This document shows positions 49,186 to 60,400 of a stretch of 64,000 nt of DNA, piece after piece. The translations under genes were made by a program, and so were the position numbers. Below the pieces are notes generated by a model. That model saw only the letters and a list, made by a program, of their open reading frames with translations. It had not been told where the DNA came from and searched no databases. Source of the DNA: Apteryx mantelli (lineage: Eukaryota > Chordata > Aves > Apterygiformes > Apterygidae); contig NC_089983.1 in the NCBI RefSeq assembly GCF_036417845.1, forward strand, positions 18,133,207-18,197,206, written 5' to 3'. Position 1 is the first letter of the stretch; the number at the start of each line of letters is the position of its first letter.

Positions 49186-50613
49186 CTTTTCACCTTTGAC
49201 AGACAAATAAATTGCAGATTAAAAATACCTGTGTTAGCAGTGGGCCAAGTGAAGCAAGGAAGGGGCACGTGGCTGTTTCCCACCTGTCGGGAGCGATGCA
49301 GTTTGCCCTGGTGGATCTGCCTTGCCCAGGTAGCAATGCGCAGGGGAAGGAGACCGATGCTGTGTTACTCACCCTGCTTAAGCAGAAACTCTGCCTGACC
49401 CACAGATTTTTGCAGCGTTTATTCTCCTCAGTGGAGCTGAATCGGTAATTCAGAGGTCTCCAGTTTTCTGCCTGTAGCACAGTTCACTCTTGTGCATCCG
49501 TGAGTCACGAGGGGGTGAGACACCCCCAGTCCCTGCGGCCGAGGTGAAGCCGGGGCAGCCGTAGGGTCACCTCGCTGCTGGGGTCTGCCCTGGCATCGCC
49601 TTGGCTGGAAACAGCAAACCCATGGCAACAAACTCCGGTCCCGTTGACCGGGGATAAATATCAATGAGAGCTTTCTGTAAAAGTAGACACCTAAATATAA
49701 CACTGTTTATTCCGGAAACTGCCTGGCCCTGAGGATTTTATTATTATCATTTTTATTGATTTTATTTATGGATACTAAGGAACTCAGTTGCTTGGAGACC
49801 TGCGTTTTTGCATCTATGCTCAAAGCTAGTAAGGTCAATTACTCAAATAGTATTGTAGCGACCAGAGAATGCATGAGAAGCACATTAATTTTTAAATAGC
49901 TTGAAAACAGGGAAGTCAGTAGTGATCCTGTCTTCTCAGGAAGTTTTTTTTAAGTTGTAAATTGTGTAATATTTTCATTTCAAAAAGTATAGGGAAGTGT
50001 CTGTTTATCTATTGCAGAGCTTTAGGATAGGCTGTGGCAGAAACTCTCTCCCCATTGTGTTTTCTGCTTTTATTCTACAAGTGGCAATACCGTTAAAACA
50101 CTGCTGCTTTTGTAAGCCATACAGGTAACAACATCTACATATATTGTAGTGTCTACTTAATATATAAGTTTAATGGCTTAATTTATTATTTCTTTAGCTG
50201 GTCATTTTTTTCAACCTTTTATATAGCCTTATAATAAAGCGTGCAAGAGAGAGAAGGCACAGGTTCCTGGGGATTCAAAGGGCAGGATGGCTCAGATGCC
50301 TGCTTCTCAGTTTCTGTTGAATGCTGCTCACAGGATTCAGCTGCTAGCACAGAATTTAAAATTAGCTCTACATTTTGCCACCCTCAACCTTTTAAATGTG
50401 AAATAGAACGGCAACCTCCTACTTTATACTCAATGCTTTTTACACGCACATTTACCCTACACTTTCAAGCTATAATATTACCAGAGAAGTTCTTTGTGTA
50501 AAATGACATTTTCCTGTGTACACTGAGAAAACTGGAGGGTAACTAGAATTTGTTTTGCTAGAGAGCAATAGCTGCTAGGCTTTTAGATGTTTAAAGCTAT
50601 GGGAAAAATTCTG

Positions 50614-50638
50614 TAATAATAATAATAATAATAATAAA
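50614..50638 (+). repeat. TAA trinucleotide microsatellite
   Basis: Eight perfect TAA units stand just left of the CpG-rich block at 50.71 kb. This is an ordinary, probably length-variable, microsatellite. Confidence 0.9.
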
Positions 50639-50710
50639 ATAGATCGTTCTTTTGTATACTTCTGTGCTGATAATCCCTGCAAATTCCTTGCAGAAAACTC
50701 CCCAGGGGCA

Positions 50711-50868
50711 GCCGTCTCTCCCGGGTGCGATTGCGCTGGCAGGAGGCGCTGAGGGCCAGGGCCCGCGCGGCAGCGCTGGCATTGCCCTCCGCCAGGCCGG
50801 GCAGGGCGGAGGGGGCGCGGGAAGCCCGAGAGGGAGCCGGGTTTGACTAGGCGAGCAGGCGAAGGAGG
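50711..50868. promoter_or_regulatory. Small CpG-island-like block with G-quadruplex motif
   Basis: About 160 bp contain roughly twenty CpG dinucleotides and sit between AT-rich flanks. At 50799-50821 four G runs with loops of 2, 4 and 3 bases satisfy a G-quadruplex rule. Retained CpGs in bird DNA usually indicate lack of germline methylation. The block is shorter than a standard CpG island and no transcript start can be assigned. The 64-codon frame across it has no known domain. Confidence 0.35.
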
Positions 50869-53545
50869 GAGATGTGATCTACAAGGGAAAAGGATGGAGC
50901 AGAATCAGGAAAGACAAACAAGCTAAAAACAAAGCACAAAGAGGAATGGGCGAAAAAACTGGACGAGAAGCAGTAACAACCTTGGGCGTAAGTTCAGAAG
51001 CATTTTGCAGTGGTATTACGAAAGAAAAACTTCCACCAGGGAAAGGAGGGCAAGCACTGGGTTAAGGCAAGAGGCAAGATTTCACTCTGCCTGAAAGCAT
51101 CTTGTTCGGATGACTATTCTTTATGCATCCATGCACCCCTTACCTAAGCGCAGGGAGGAGAATAGTTTGGGCCTTGTTGGGTATGAAATGTATTTATGAA
51201 TTTCTGCTCTCAGATAAACCTGTGCTTTGTTCAAAAATTGTTTCCTTTATTTAGGAGGGCATGTACTTATACTAGCTAAGTTAAATGTCACTCCTATCTG
51301 CTAGAAATATTTTGTTCTGGGTAATAGCCCAATGCATTTAAAATTCCATATATTATGGTTTACTTAAAAATAATGGGCAATTTTGCAATGAATAAGTGCA
51401 TTAATTATAAGACAAATCATACTAAATACTCTTTCCTACTCAATTCCCTTTAAATTTCAATGAATAAAATTTTGCTTTAAAATAAAGGACATTTTTAATG
51501 TATCCAACAATGATTAAATAGACTAATTACAGGTAATAAATATATTTTTATTGAAATGTGAATGACTACACTTGTCACTGGCTCCAAGAAGTATGCTATA
51601 CTCATTTTAATTATATACCTATATATATATATCAACTAATTATATATTTGTCCCATTACTAATTTAAAAAGACAAGTTAGACAAAATTTGATCAAACCCA
51701 ATTTTACCTCTAGTCACAGAGGTTAAAGCTCCTCTTAACTTAAATGGAAGCTACATTTGTTCGGCATTTTAAGGCAGAATCAGTCTATTTACCTTAAGAC
51801 TTTTTTTTTCAAAAAGGAATATACAGGACTAGACATGAAGTATCAGTTTGAATGGCAGGGAGAAAGCAGTGAAAGGAATGGCAGGTGGTCGTGCTAAGCC
51901 GTGCGAAGTTTGGCTCCTGGAGGTGTGCTGACGCCAGCGTTGCTCCCGGAGCAGCTCGCTGGCACTCGCCCAAAGCAAAGGGCTGGACACCATCTTCAGA
52001 CCAACAACTTTTCTTATAAATGGAGAGCAACTGTAGGCTCGGTGCGGTCCTGCAGCCCTTTCTTCCCTTGATTTATCTTCAATAAAAGTCATATAACATC
52101 TTTACGGCCCTGAGGCAGGAACCTCCAAGCAGTCCCATTGCCCCGCTGCCATGCGCAAGACTCAGAAGTGCTGCAGCCTCCCTTGCGGGGCTCTCTAAAA
52201 CCCTTGGTTCGTTCAGTGGCTGCAGAAAGAGCCCCCAGTTCAGCTTCAAGGAGACCATTTATAGTCTGCTATTAAAGTCCAAATTAAAACAGAGGTGCAC
52301 AGTTGTTCTGTATCCTCAAGGTGCCCTGAGGTATTAGGAATTACAGGCACAAGGGTGTCAGAAGCACTTTTGCAGTGGAAAGGAGCCGTTCCAGCCCTGG
52401 TTGCTGCCTAGTCCTGACCTTTGAGGGAGATCTCTCGTACTGGCAGTTAGGGTATGACCTGCAGGCAGAGAGCTGGTCCTGTCACATGATCGGGGAAAAA
52501 ATTCAGAGGCTGTCATCCTAAGTTTTAGTTTTGCTTTGTGCAGGTCTCAGCAATGTTCACTGAAACTTAGCTTTTTATGCACTCATACCTGCTAGTAAAT
52601 TCATTTACTGGAATATTAATGGAACGGGAGCACAAAGGGTACAATCAGTCTAAGTTAATTTAAAAATTCAAATAAATGATCATGCATAGGTTGTTTTTCT
52701 CCAGTACTCACCATTTCTAATTAGGATGCAATATGACATGTCCTGTTTTCACATTTCATATGCTGCATATTTCAAGTAGCAAATCTAGACTCTCGAGATG
52801 ATGGCTGGCAACTTGAGAGAAAGAAAAACATAAACAACTTGGAGAAAAAAATGAATATAATAAAAATAAACTTGAAAATATTCCAAGGCTAAGTCAACTC
52901 AGAAATATGTTCAAAATATGGAGCGTGAACATTGGTTTTCTGTAATACAGATGGAATCAATGCAAGCAGAATATTGACTACAAGCTAAGGCAGCCTTATC
53001 AATAAAGAAGAACTTTTGCAATCTCACCTGTGTGGGGATCCATCATGTGGTTCCCCTCAATCCTCAGAAAAAACTTTCCATCTTTAGCCTGGTTCCTTTT
53101 TTCACTTCAGCAGAACCTGAAAACAAAGTTCCTCATCAGCTCTGTTCCCTAAAGACACTTAGGTATTGGGTTTTTGTTTTTTTCATTTCTTCATCTGTAA
53201 TAATATCCTTTTTTCAGAGATTAATATCAGTTTCTTAAGCACTTTGGAGAAAAAAATGTATTGAATATATAATACTGTTATATTGAAGGCCTATTACTTC
53301 CATTCAGGTAAAATTAATAGTACACAGTGGACTCTGCAAGAAAATGTTAAATTATACTATCAAAACATAAATACCCTAGAAAGAGTGGAACAAGTGTTTT
53401 CTATTAAGAATAAGCAGTATGCATTCCAAAACAAGTATCTATAATTGGAATATAAATAGTGAAGCTAACGCGGTGTTCAGATCTTACTCTGTTCCTACAA
53501 TTAACTGGTCGATCTAACACACATTAAAGAAATGATATTTCCATT

Positions 53546-53564
53546 TGGCAGCTAACAGCTGCCA
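53546..53564. repeat. Short palindrome beside the 76-bp array
   Basis: TGGCAGCT (53546-53553) and AGCTGCCA (53557-53564) are perfect inverted arms with a 3-base loop. They lie about 150 bp left of the GC-rich tandem array. It contains a CAGCTG E-box-type core. Function unknown. Confidence 0.5.
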
Positions 53565-53716
53565 GTGGAATGAACATCGCCAAACAGCGAGCTTGTGGAT
53601 GTTTAAAAGCGGCGTCGAACTACTTTGGTCTTAGATGGGTCACAAGAGGTAGAGCAAAGGGAGCATTTCCTAGGCTGGCGCTGGTGGCAGCTGCAGGACG
53701 CAGCGGCAGCGGCAAA

Positions 53717-54354
53717 GCTCCCGCGCCGCCCGCGCGCCGAGGGGCGGTGCCGGCTGCCGTGAGGAGCCGCGCAGGCGCAGCGCACAGAGCGAGCTCCCGC
53801 GCCGCCCGCGCGCCGAGGGGCGGTGCCGGCTGCCGTGAGGAGCCGCGCAGGCGCAGCGCACAGAGCGAGCTCCCGCGCCGCCCGCGCGCCGAGGGGCGGT
53901 GCCGGCTGCCGTGAGGAGCCGCGCAGGCGCAGCGCACAGAGCGAGCTCCCGCGCCGCTCGCGTGCCGAGGGGCGGTGCCGGCTGCCGTGAGGAGCCGCGC
54001 AGGCGCAGCGCACAGAGCGAGCTCCCGCGCCGCTCGCGTGCCGAGGGGCGGTGCCGGCTGCCGTGAGGAGCCGCGCAGGCGCAGCGCACAGAGCGAGCTC
54101 CCGCGCCGCCCGCGTGCCGAGGGGCGGTGCCGGCTGCCGTGAGGAGCCGCGCAGGCGCAGCGCACAGAGCGAGCTCCCGCGCCGCTCGCGTGCCGAGGGG
54201 CGGTGCCGGCTGCCGTGAGGAGCCGCGCAGGCGCAGCGCACAGAGCGAGCTCCCGCGCCGCCCGCGTGCCGAGGGGCGGTGCCGGCTGCCGTGAGGAGCC
54301 GCGCAGGCGCAGCGGTGCGGTGCCGGCTGCCGTGAGGAGCCGCGCAGGCGCAGC
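53717..54354. repeat. GC-rich 76-bp tandem array (about 8.5 copies), promoter-like
   Basis: Full copies start at 53717, 53793, 53869, 53945, 54021, 54097, 54173 and 54249, each exactly 76 bp after the last. A partial copy at about 54317-54354 follows a deletion junction. The first unit has about fifteen CpGs. Each full unit contains a GC box (GGGGCGG, 53741-53747 in the first) and an NRF1-like GCGCAGGCGCAG (53769-53780). Only two variable sites were seen: units 1-3 read CCCGCGCGCC, units 4, 5 and 7 read CTCGCGTGCC, and units 6 and 8 read CCCGCGTGCC. Near-perfect identity implies recent expansion or homogenisation. Both strands are open across the array in several frames because CpG-rich DNA lacks stops; 76 is not a multiple of 3, so the peptide changes frame with each unit and is not a plausible protein. 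Confidence 0.95.
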
Positions 54355-54406
54355 CCGCAGCGTGCAGAGAGTCGCCTGCAGGCTATGGGCGACTCACAAG
54401 CGCAGC

Positions 54407-54431
54407 TGACGTGAAATCCAAAGCCACCAAT
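54407..54431 (+). promoter_or_regulatory. CRE-like site and CCAAT box beside the array
   Basis: TGACGTGA at 54407-54414 is one base from the palindromic cAMP-response element. CCAAT stands at 54427-54431. Both fall within 80 bp of the right edge of the GC-box array. Together with the GC boxes and NRF1-like motifs this resembles a TATA-less CpG-island promoter. Transcription direction and target gene cannot be told from the window. Confidence 0.35.
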
Positions 54432-57400
54432 GGAAAAATCGAACAAATAAAAACTCCAACGTATTTTCTGTCACGTATAAAGCAATAGATCAACCTGTTT
54501 TTACTATTTCAAGCTCAAAACTAAGGCTGTATCCCAAACAGGGATAAAAAGTCATCTCAGTTAAAAAAAAAAAGGCTCAAATTATAACTTTAGAACTGTT
54601 ATCTTTAGTCCTGTAATCTGCAAGGATTGAAACTGTTTGTATTTGATTTTCACCAAATGAAATAACACGGCATAAAACTTGATTGTTATGGTTTAACTTA
54701 AGGCGTTAAGAGCTTCGCTAACATGTAAACATGTTATCAAGGCTTCTTGCTCATTTCATTACCTTGTTCTTAAAGGTGCATGATTTTTACTCGATAGGAT
54801 AGTTATACTGTTTTTCCAAGATAGTTAATTGATAGTTTAACAAACACAGTATGACTTAAGAAGTATGCTTCTCCCTCAAGAGAAAGAAACAAAAATTGCT
54901 GGAAAAATTTTTAAGAACAGAAAATTTAATAACAAGTAGCAACCAGATGTGAAACAGTGAAGTGTTACAACTTCACTGTTATAAAGATTAATTCCTGAAA
55001 ATGATGCTGGCGAGTCAGATCCTTTAAGAAAGCAACTATCCATGAGTGGGTTGGCATGGCTAGATCATCGTGAGAGACTTCTCTCTCCCACATTCAAAAC
55101 AGGGTGAGTTTTAGTCTTGTGCTCTCACCTCGGAGGCAGCGAGGAGGTATCAGCTGTCGTTTGAAAGAGTTTCCCCCAAGTCCAGCGCTCCCTCTAGAAA
55201 TGCTTCTCTAGTTCAGAGTCTCGCTCCATGTCAGACCTCCCTGTCACTAAGTACTCCTATGAATATGCTGCGTATAAAGAGTTTCTGGTTCAGACTGTTT
55301 GTAGCGTACTTTAAAAAAAAATCATCTCTAAATCTCATCTGGTAATGGAATATGCTATTAACATGACAAAAGCAAACTTCATATATTATAAAATTATGCA
55401 TCACTGTGATTATTTAGAAATACAATATGTCTATAAGTGCATTTAAATTACAGTAAGCAAAACAGCACTTTATGAAGAGTTGGGTGGTGTTGGGTTTGGG
55501 ATGATTTTTCTTTTTAATGGACTGAACCACCCACTGAAAGATTTCTGGTTTCTTGGATGATTCATTAATGCTTCCTTCATTTTCCAATTTCTATGGGACC
55601 ATCTGGCCCATCTTTGTAGAAAGGCATTTAGCTGTAAATATATTTTACAGTCTTTCTCAATTTAAAAGTAGTTGCCCAGCTGCTTCACAGAAACTGTCAG
55701 CAATTGGTAAACTCCTCAGAATTGCCAGCCTTCATTAGTAATCCAATCAGGATGTAGTTTAAAATACTGCAAATCAGATTATGCTCCATTGGACAGGAAT
55801 CGGAGTGACATGATGTGCTGGGTTATCTTATTTTGCATCTGTGATTGCCTTTAATCCAGGAGATGCATGCACTTGCTTTTGAAGGGAGAGCACTTAGACT
55901 GAGATTAGCTGTCTTTGTGCATGTATGTGGTCATGTGTGTACGTTCCCACACCAAGAATACGCTCCTGTTTAAATTATCTTATTGAATTAAATTTAATGT
56001 CAGGCATTGGATAGTGTAAGTTATATACAGTATTAGCTATGCTTTTGAATTCATGTTTTATCTGGTTTAGATTAATTAGAACTGTAAATCTGTGTGTTCT
56101 GGTTTCAGTGGGTTTTAGATCAGTCCCTCTCCCTCTCCCTTCTGTCCCTCCAAAACATATTTCTTTAACAGCTGGCAGTACTTGCTGGTAATAAGATAAA
56201 AATGTGGAGGTAAGGTTTAGGGGCCAGCACTTGGCCTTATTAAAGAATTACGTTAGTATGTCGTTTCTGGAGTTGCGAGACTCTCTGGTACAATATACAG
56301 TTGGGAATATTTATGAGAACAACAATCTAATTACAATTAATCTCTATGCATGGAGAATTTTATGCCATAGAGATCAAACCATACGAGGACTTTGACAGAT
56401 GTAGCGTTCCGTATTTATTTATAAGGCACCTATACTGCTTAAATAAATATGTGCATAGAAAAACAGGAATTTTACACTGGACTGTACATTCTTTAGACTA
56501 TTGCTTTGAGTTGTCGTAGACTTTCCAGTGGGACTACTCATGTGAGTAAGTCATTAGTGAGGGAGTAAAGTTTATCAAGTCTAGCCAATTGGCATTGCCT
56601 ACAGGACATTTCACTGACTGTGATACTGTCAGAAAGAACTCTGCCTTGTGCTCAATACAGGTATTCAGTGTTACTCATTACTACAATAAAAGAAAACAGA
56701 GCACCCAGTACCGCAGAAGTCTCTATATTTGTTAAAAGCTGAAAAGTCTTTTGGCTTCTGTCAGTCAGACAGCTTTTATCAATTGTACTTCGTATGTCTC
56801 TAATTAGATGAGCCAGCAGGAACATCTCTGAAACTATGAAGCAGGCTTGAAAACTTCATGTAAAATTTCTATAAAACATTAATATTCTACTGCTGGTTAA
56901 AGGAGATTTCCTTGGTGTGAGATATAAAGGGAAATGTTAACAGAATAATGCAATATCAGGGACGTTTGTCTAGTCCTTATTTTTAAGAGAAATTTAGAAA
57001 TAGGTAATAGTGTGAAGACAGATTCTGACAGACAGGTCTATACTGCACAGATAAAAGAAGATACATTTTCAGAAAATCATGTCTTTGGGATCTATTCAGT
57101 TGACAGAACAGAGGGAGAACATGTAAGTGGGTGGAGGAGAAGAGAAACTGAAATTATGTTAGGGGGCTGAAATCATTAAAATAGCACATCACTAGTTTTG
57201 TCCAATTTGTAATTGAATAGTAACAAAAAATACTAAAACTAGATGTCTTGGTGTTATGAAAAAAAAGAAGTTTAGTGAGTAACTTCTGCTCCTTGAAAAT
57301 ACCATTATAATAAATCTTCTTTCTGACAAGAAAGAAAATCATCTTACAGTGCATTGCATAGTGCAGTCTCGTCCTCCAAGCAATATTCTTGGTTAGTTTT

Positions 57401-60400
57401 AGGGAGCAAATTACAAAGTGCTGGAAGTGCCAAGTATCCATTATCAGATGTTTGGTAGGGGTAATTTTCCTTAATTAAATCCACTGTTTATGGAGTCAGT
57501 CGCACTTGGCTAGTGGAAAGCTTCAAGATAGCTGCTTTTCTCATAAATCAGTTTCATGTAATTATTTTGTGTGCCTATTATTAATTTCAGGCAGTTCTGC
57601 TAATTTGGGATTTCATATATCTTTTCCTTCTTGTGTACTATCAATGTGATCTGTGAAGACTTTGGTTTTTCAACTAAAAACCCCAGTTTACTTTGTTCCA
57701 GGCATGGTTTGAAGACTCACCCTACTGGATAATTACACATTTCACAGCATTTTTATGGGCCTTTGCTTCATAGCTCATGAATATCTGTATTTCATGTGCT
57801 TTATAGTCCATGAAATAAAGGGGTTGTGTTGCATTACGTTCAACAGTTTATATATATAACCTGAATGCTAATTTTTAGGAACTGAAACAAGCGGCCTAGT
57901 TTTCTTCTTGCAGTTGGGAGTTAGGAGCAACTCTGCTAAAGGGAATGGAACTTTGCTAAGGAAACGCCTTTGAAAGTGGGAGTCCCGGCAGTGCCTAAAT
58001 ACAGGTGGAAAATACAGGCTCCTGGTGGCATTTCCTCTAATCTCAGTGGGATTAGAAAAGACCTCTATCTTCATACATTTCTGTTGACTACAAGACTAGT
58101 AAACACAGACTATGCAAGCAAAATAAACAGTGATGTACAACATTTTTTCTATAACTGGAAAACTAATATGTGAAGTGGTGATTGTATCAATATGCATTCA
58201 ACTATCAGAAAACTAAGCGGAAGGGAAATGAGAAAAGGTATATGAAAGGGAGAATGAAAAAAGGAGGGAAATGCAATTCCGTTGTCATCTCTAAGAAACA
58301 ATCCAAAGGAACTGCTGCTGTCAGTTCTCAAGTGTGAGAAAACAGCTTCCATGTTCATGTTAAGACTGCTCTCATTCGTCCTTGTTATGTTTAAATATTA
58401 GGTTTCCTTTTGTTTAACTATTCGGTAAGAGTGGTTGTGAAATTTCTTTGCTACTGAATTTGGTGATTGATCCTTTATTCAAATGTTCATAAAATATCCA
58501 CCAAGATCTGCCACCAAGTTAGCTACTTTGGTAATACTGATGATTTTATTAACGTAAGTGCAAAGGAAAACGGAATATTCATGTTCAGAAAGCCATAGTT
58601 AAAACCCCATATTCTATATGTTATTGGATAGCTCTCCTGTGGCTAAAGCACATAGATCGGGTACATAGGATATGTTCCATAGCTCTGGCATGGACATCCT
58701 CTGTGATTTTTCTCTCATAAATGATTGCACGGTATGCCAGGGTAAATCACAGAGACTTTGTAATTTCTTCCTTTTCTTCCTGTAGTATGTTGGTCATGTC
58801 TCTTTTCTTTTTCACTCCACCTACATTAGCAGTAGGGAAATGAGATAAAAGGATCTATCACATGGTGCTCATCCTTCTGCACTAACTTTTTTCATGTGGC
58901 AGCATGGTTTACTCATGGGCTAGGCATTCTGTAGCTTTAAGAGCTCTCAATGGTATTTAAGTGTAAAACACATGAATATACAACTTGTATAGCAGTCAGT
59001 TTTCAGCAAAACTTTCGTGATTGTATAAAAATTCAAGGACATTATTTCATGAAATGAAAAAATGGGGCATAATATAGAACTGATAAAATATACAAAGCAT
59101 AGTTCTCTTAAAGGTGGTAAGAAAATGAAGTACATGTTTCTATTGCGATCCAGAAGTTATTCTTAGAAACAGATCTTACAAGGTAGAGAACTGATTGCTT
59201 CAATATTACTTTTAAAAGATCAACAGTAATTAATTAGATAGTTCTTATTTGATCCATTTTATGGGGGTTCAGGTCTATCCTGGGCAAAACGCAGATCTTT
59301 CTGGTACTAGAAAAAGGTATGATCCTGGAATGCTTTGTCTAAATATCATGTAAAAGTTTACAGGCTTCTTTTTATTTTCAGTGGACCTCATAAAAAAATA
59401 TGCACTGTTTTGACACTTCTTTCACCAGTCCCAGCCATGACCAAGAATTAAAGGATGTGAAAAGGAAAAATGATCCAGCAATGCAAAACTTGCTTGAAAT
59501 TAAAATATTTCCTTTGGTAGAAAATTCAAATCAGTTATTGTTTTAAATGGTTCTTCTGTGTATTCCTGGTCAAATTACATCGAACCAATAAAACAAGATT
59601 TGGGATCAGCTGCATTTTGAAGACTAAAACAATATGCTGGCCCTCTAGAGGAGTAAACTCTTTAACTTGACCATTAGTTCAGTTGAAGACCTGAAATATT
59701 AAATTTCATCATCACTACACCTTTGAGTATGGATCATTTAAAAAGGGTTTCTAAACCCAGGTGACTTCTAGTTATCAAAAATATATCAGAGAAAAGGAAA
59801 AGCACATGTATTGAATCACAGCTGCAAAGATCTCAGAGACCATATATGAGAAATAAAAGCATAGTTATTTAGTGCCTGAAAGCATACCACTGGACAGAAT
59901 AGTGACTTTGATCCTGATGTATAAATGTAGAAGACAAATAGATTTAGAATTTTGGATGTGGGCTCAGTGTCATTTTTTTGGGCTGAAATAATGAATGAGT
60001 ATCCTGTGTTTAAAAAATAGCATCGGAATCTTTTTTTCCAACCTAACACCCCCATTTACTTTGATTTTACTTTTGTATAGTTTCATTTGTATTATTAAAT
60101 AGTGTTTATGAGTCTGTTTTACAAATCTACTTTTTTCTGGTCTGTATTTTTAAATGATACATTAAAAATTAATATAAAAAGTCTACAGGAGAGCCATAAA
60201 TTATAAGTAAACCCAGCATCTAAAGTTAATTTAATATTCAAGGTTTGGTTTGAACCTGTGACACTTTGAAAAAATCTGAATCTAAACCATACAGAACAGG
60301 ACATGCATTGATTTTTGTGTTTTCCATTTTACATAGTGGACATTAATTTGCATTCCTAATAAGATCACTAATAACAGAGTGAAAGGAAAGGTAATAGTCA

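Larger units (their letters stand above)
40266..53545. other. Non-coding DNA with GC-rich patches after 47 kb
   Basis: No gene is recognised in these 13 kb. From 40.3 to 47 kb the DNA is AT-rich with one long pyrimidine tract (43.58 kb). From 47.3 to 52.2 kb several 150-400 bp patches are richer in GC and CpG (about 47.38-47.66, 48.14-48.34, 48.82-48.93, 49.24-49.66, 50.71-50.87 and 51.89-52.2 kb). Frames inside these patches overlap on both strands and carry no known domain. Confidence 0.5.
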
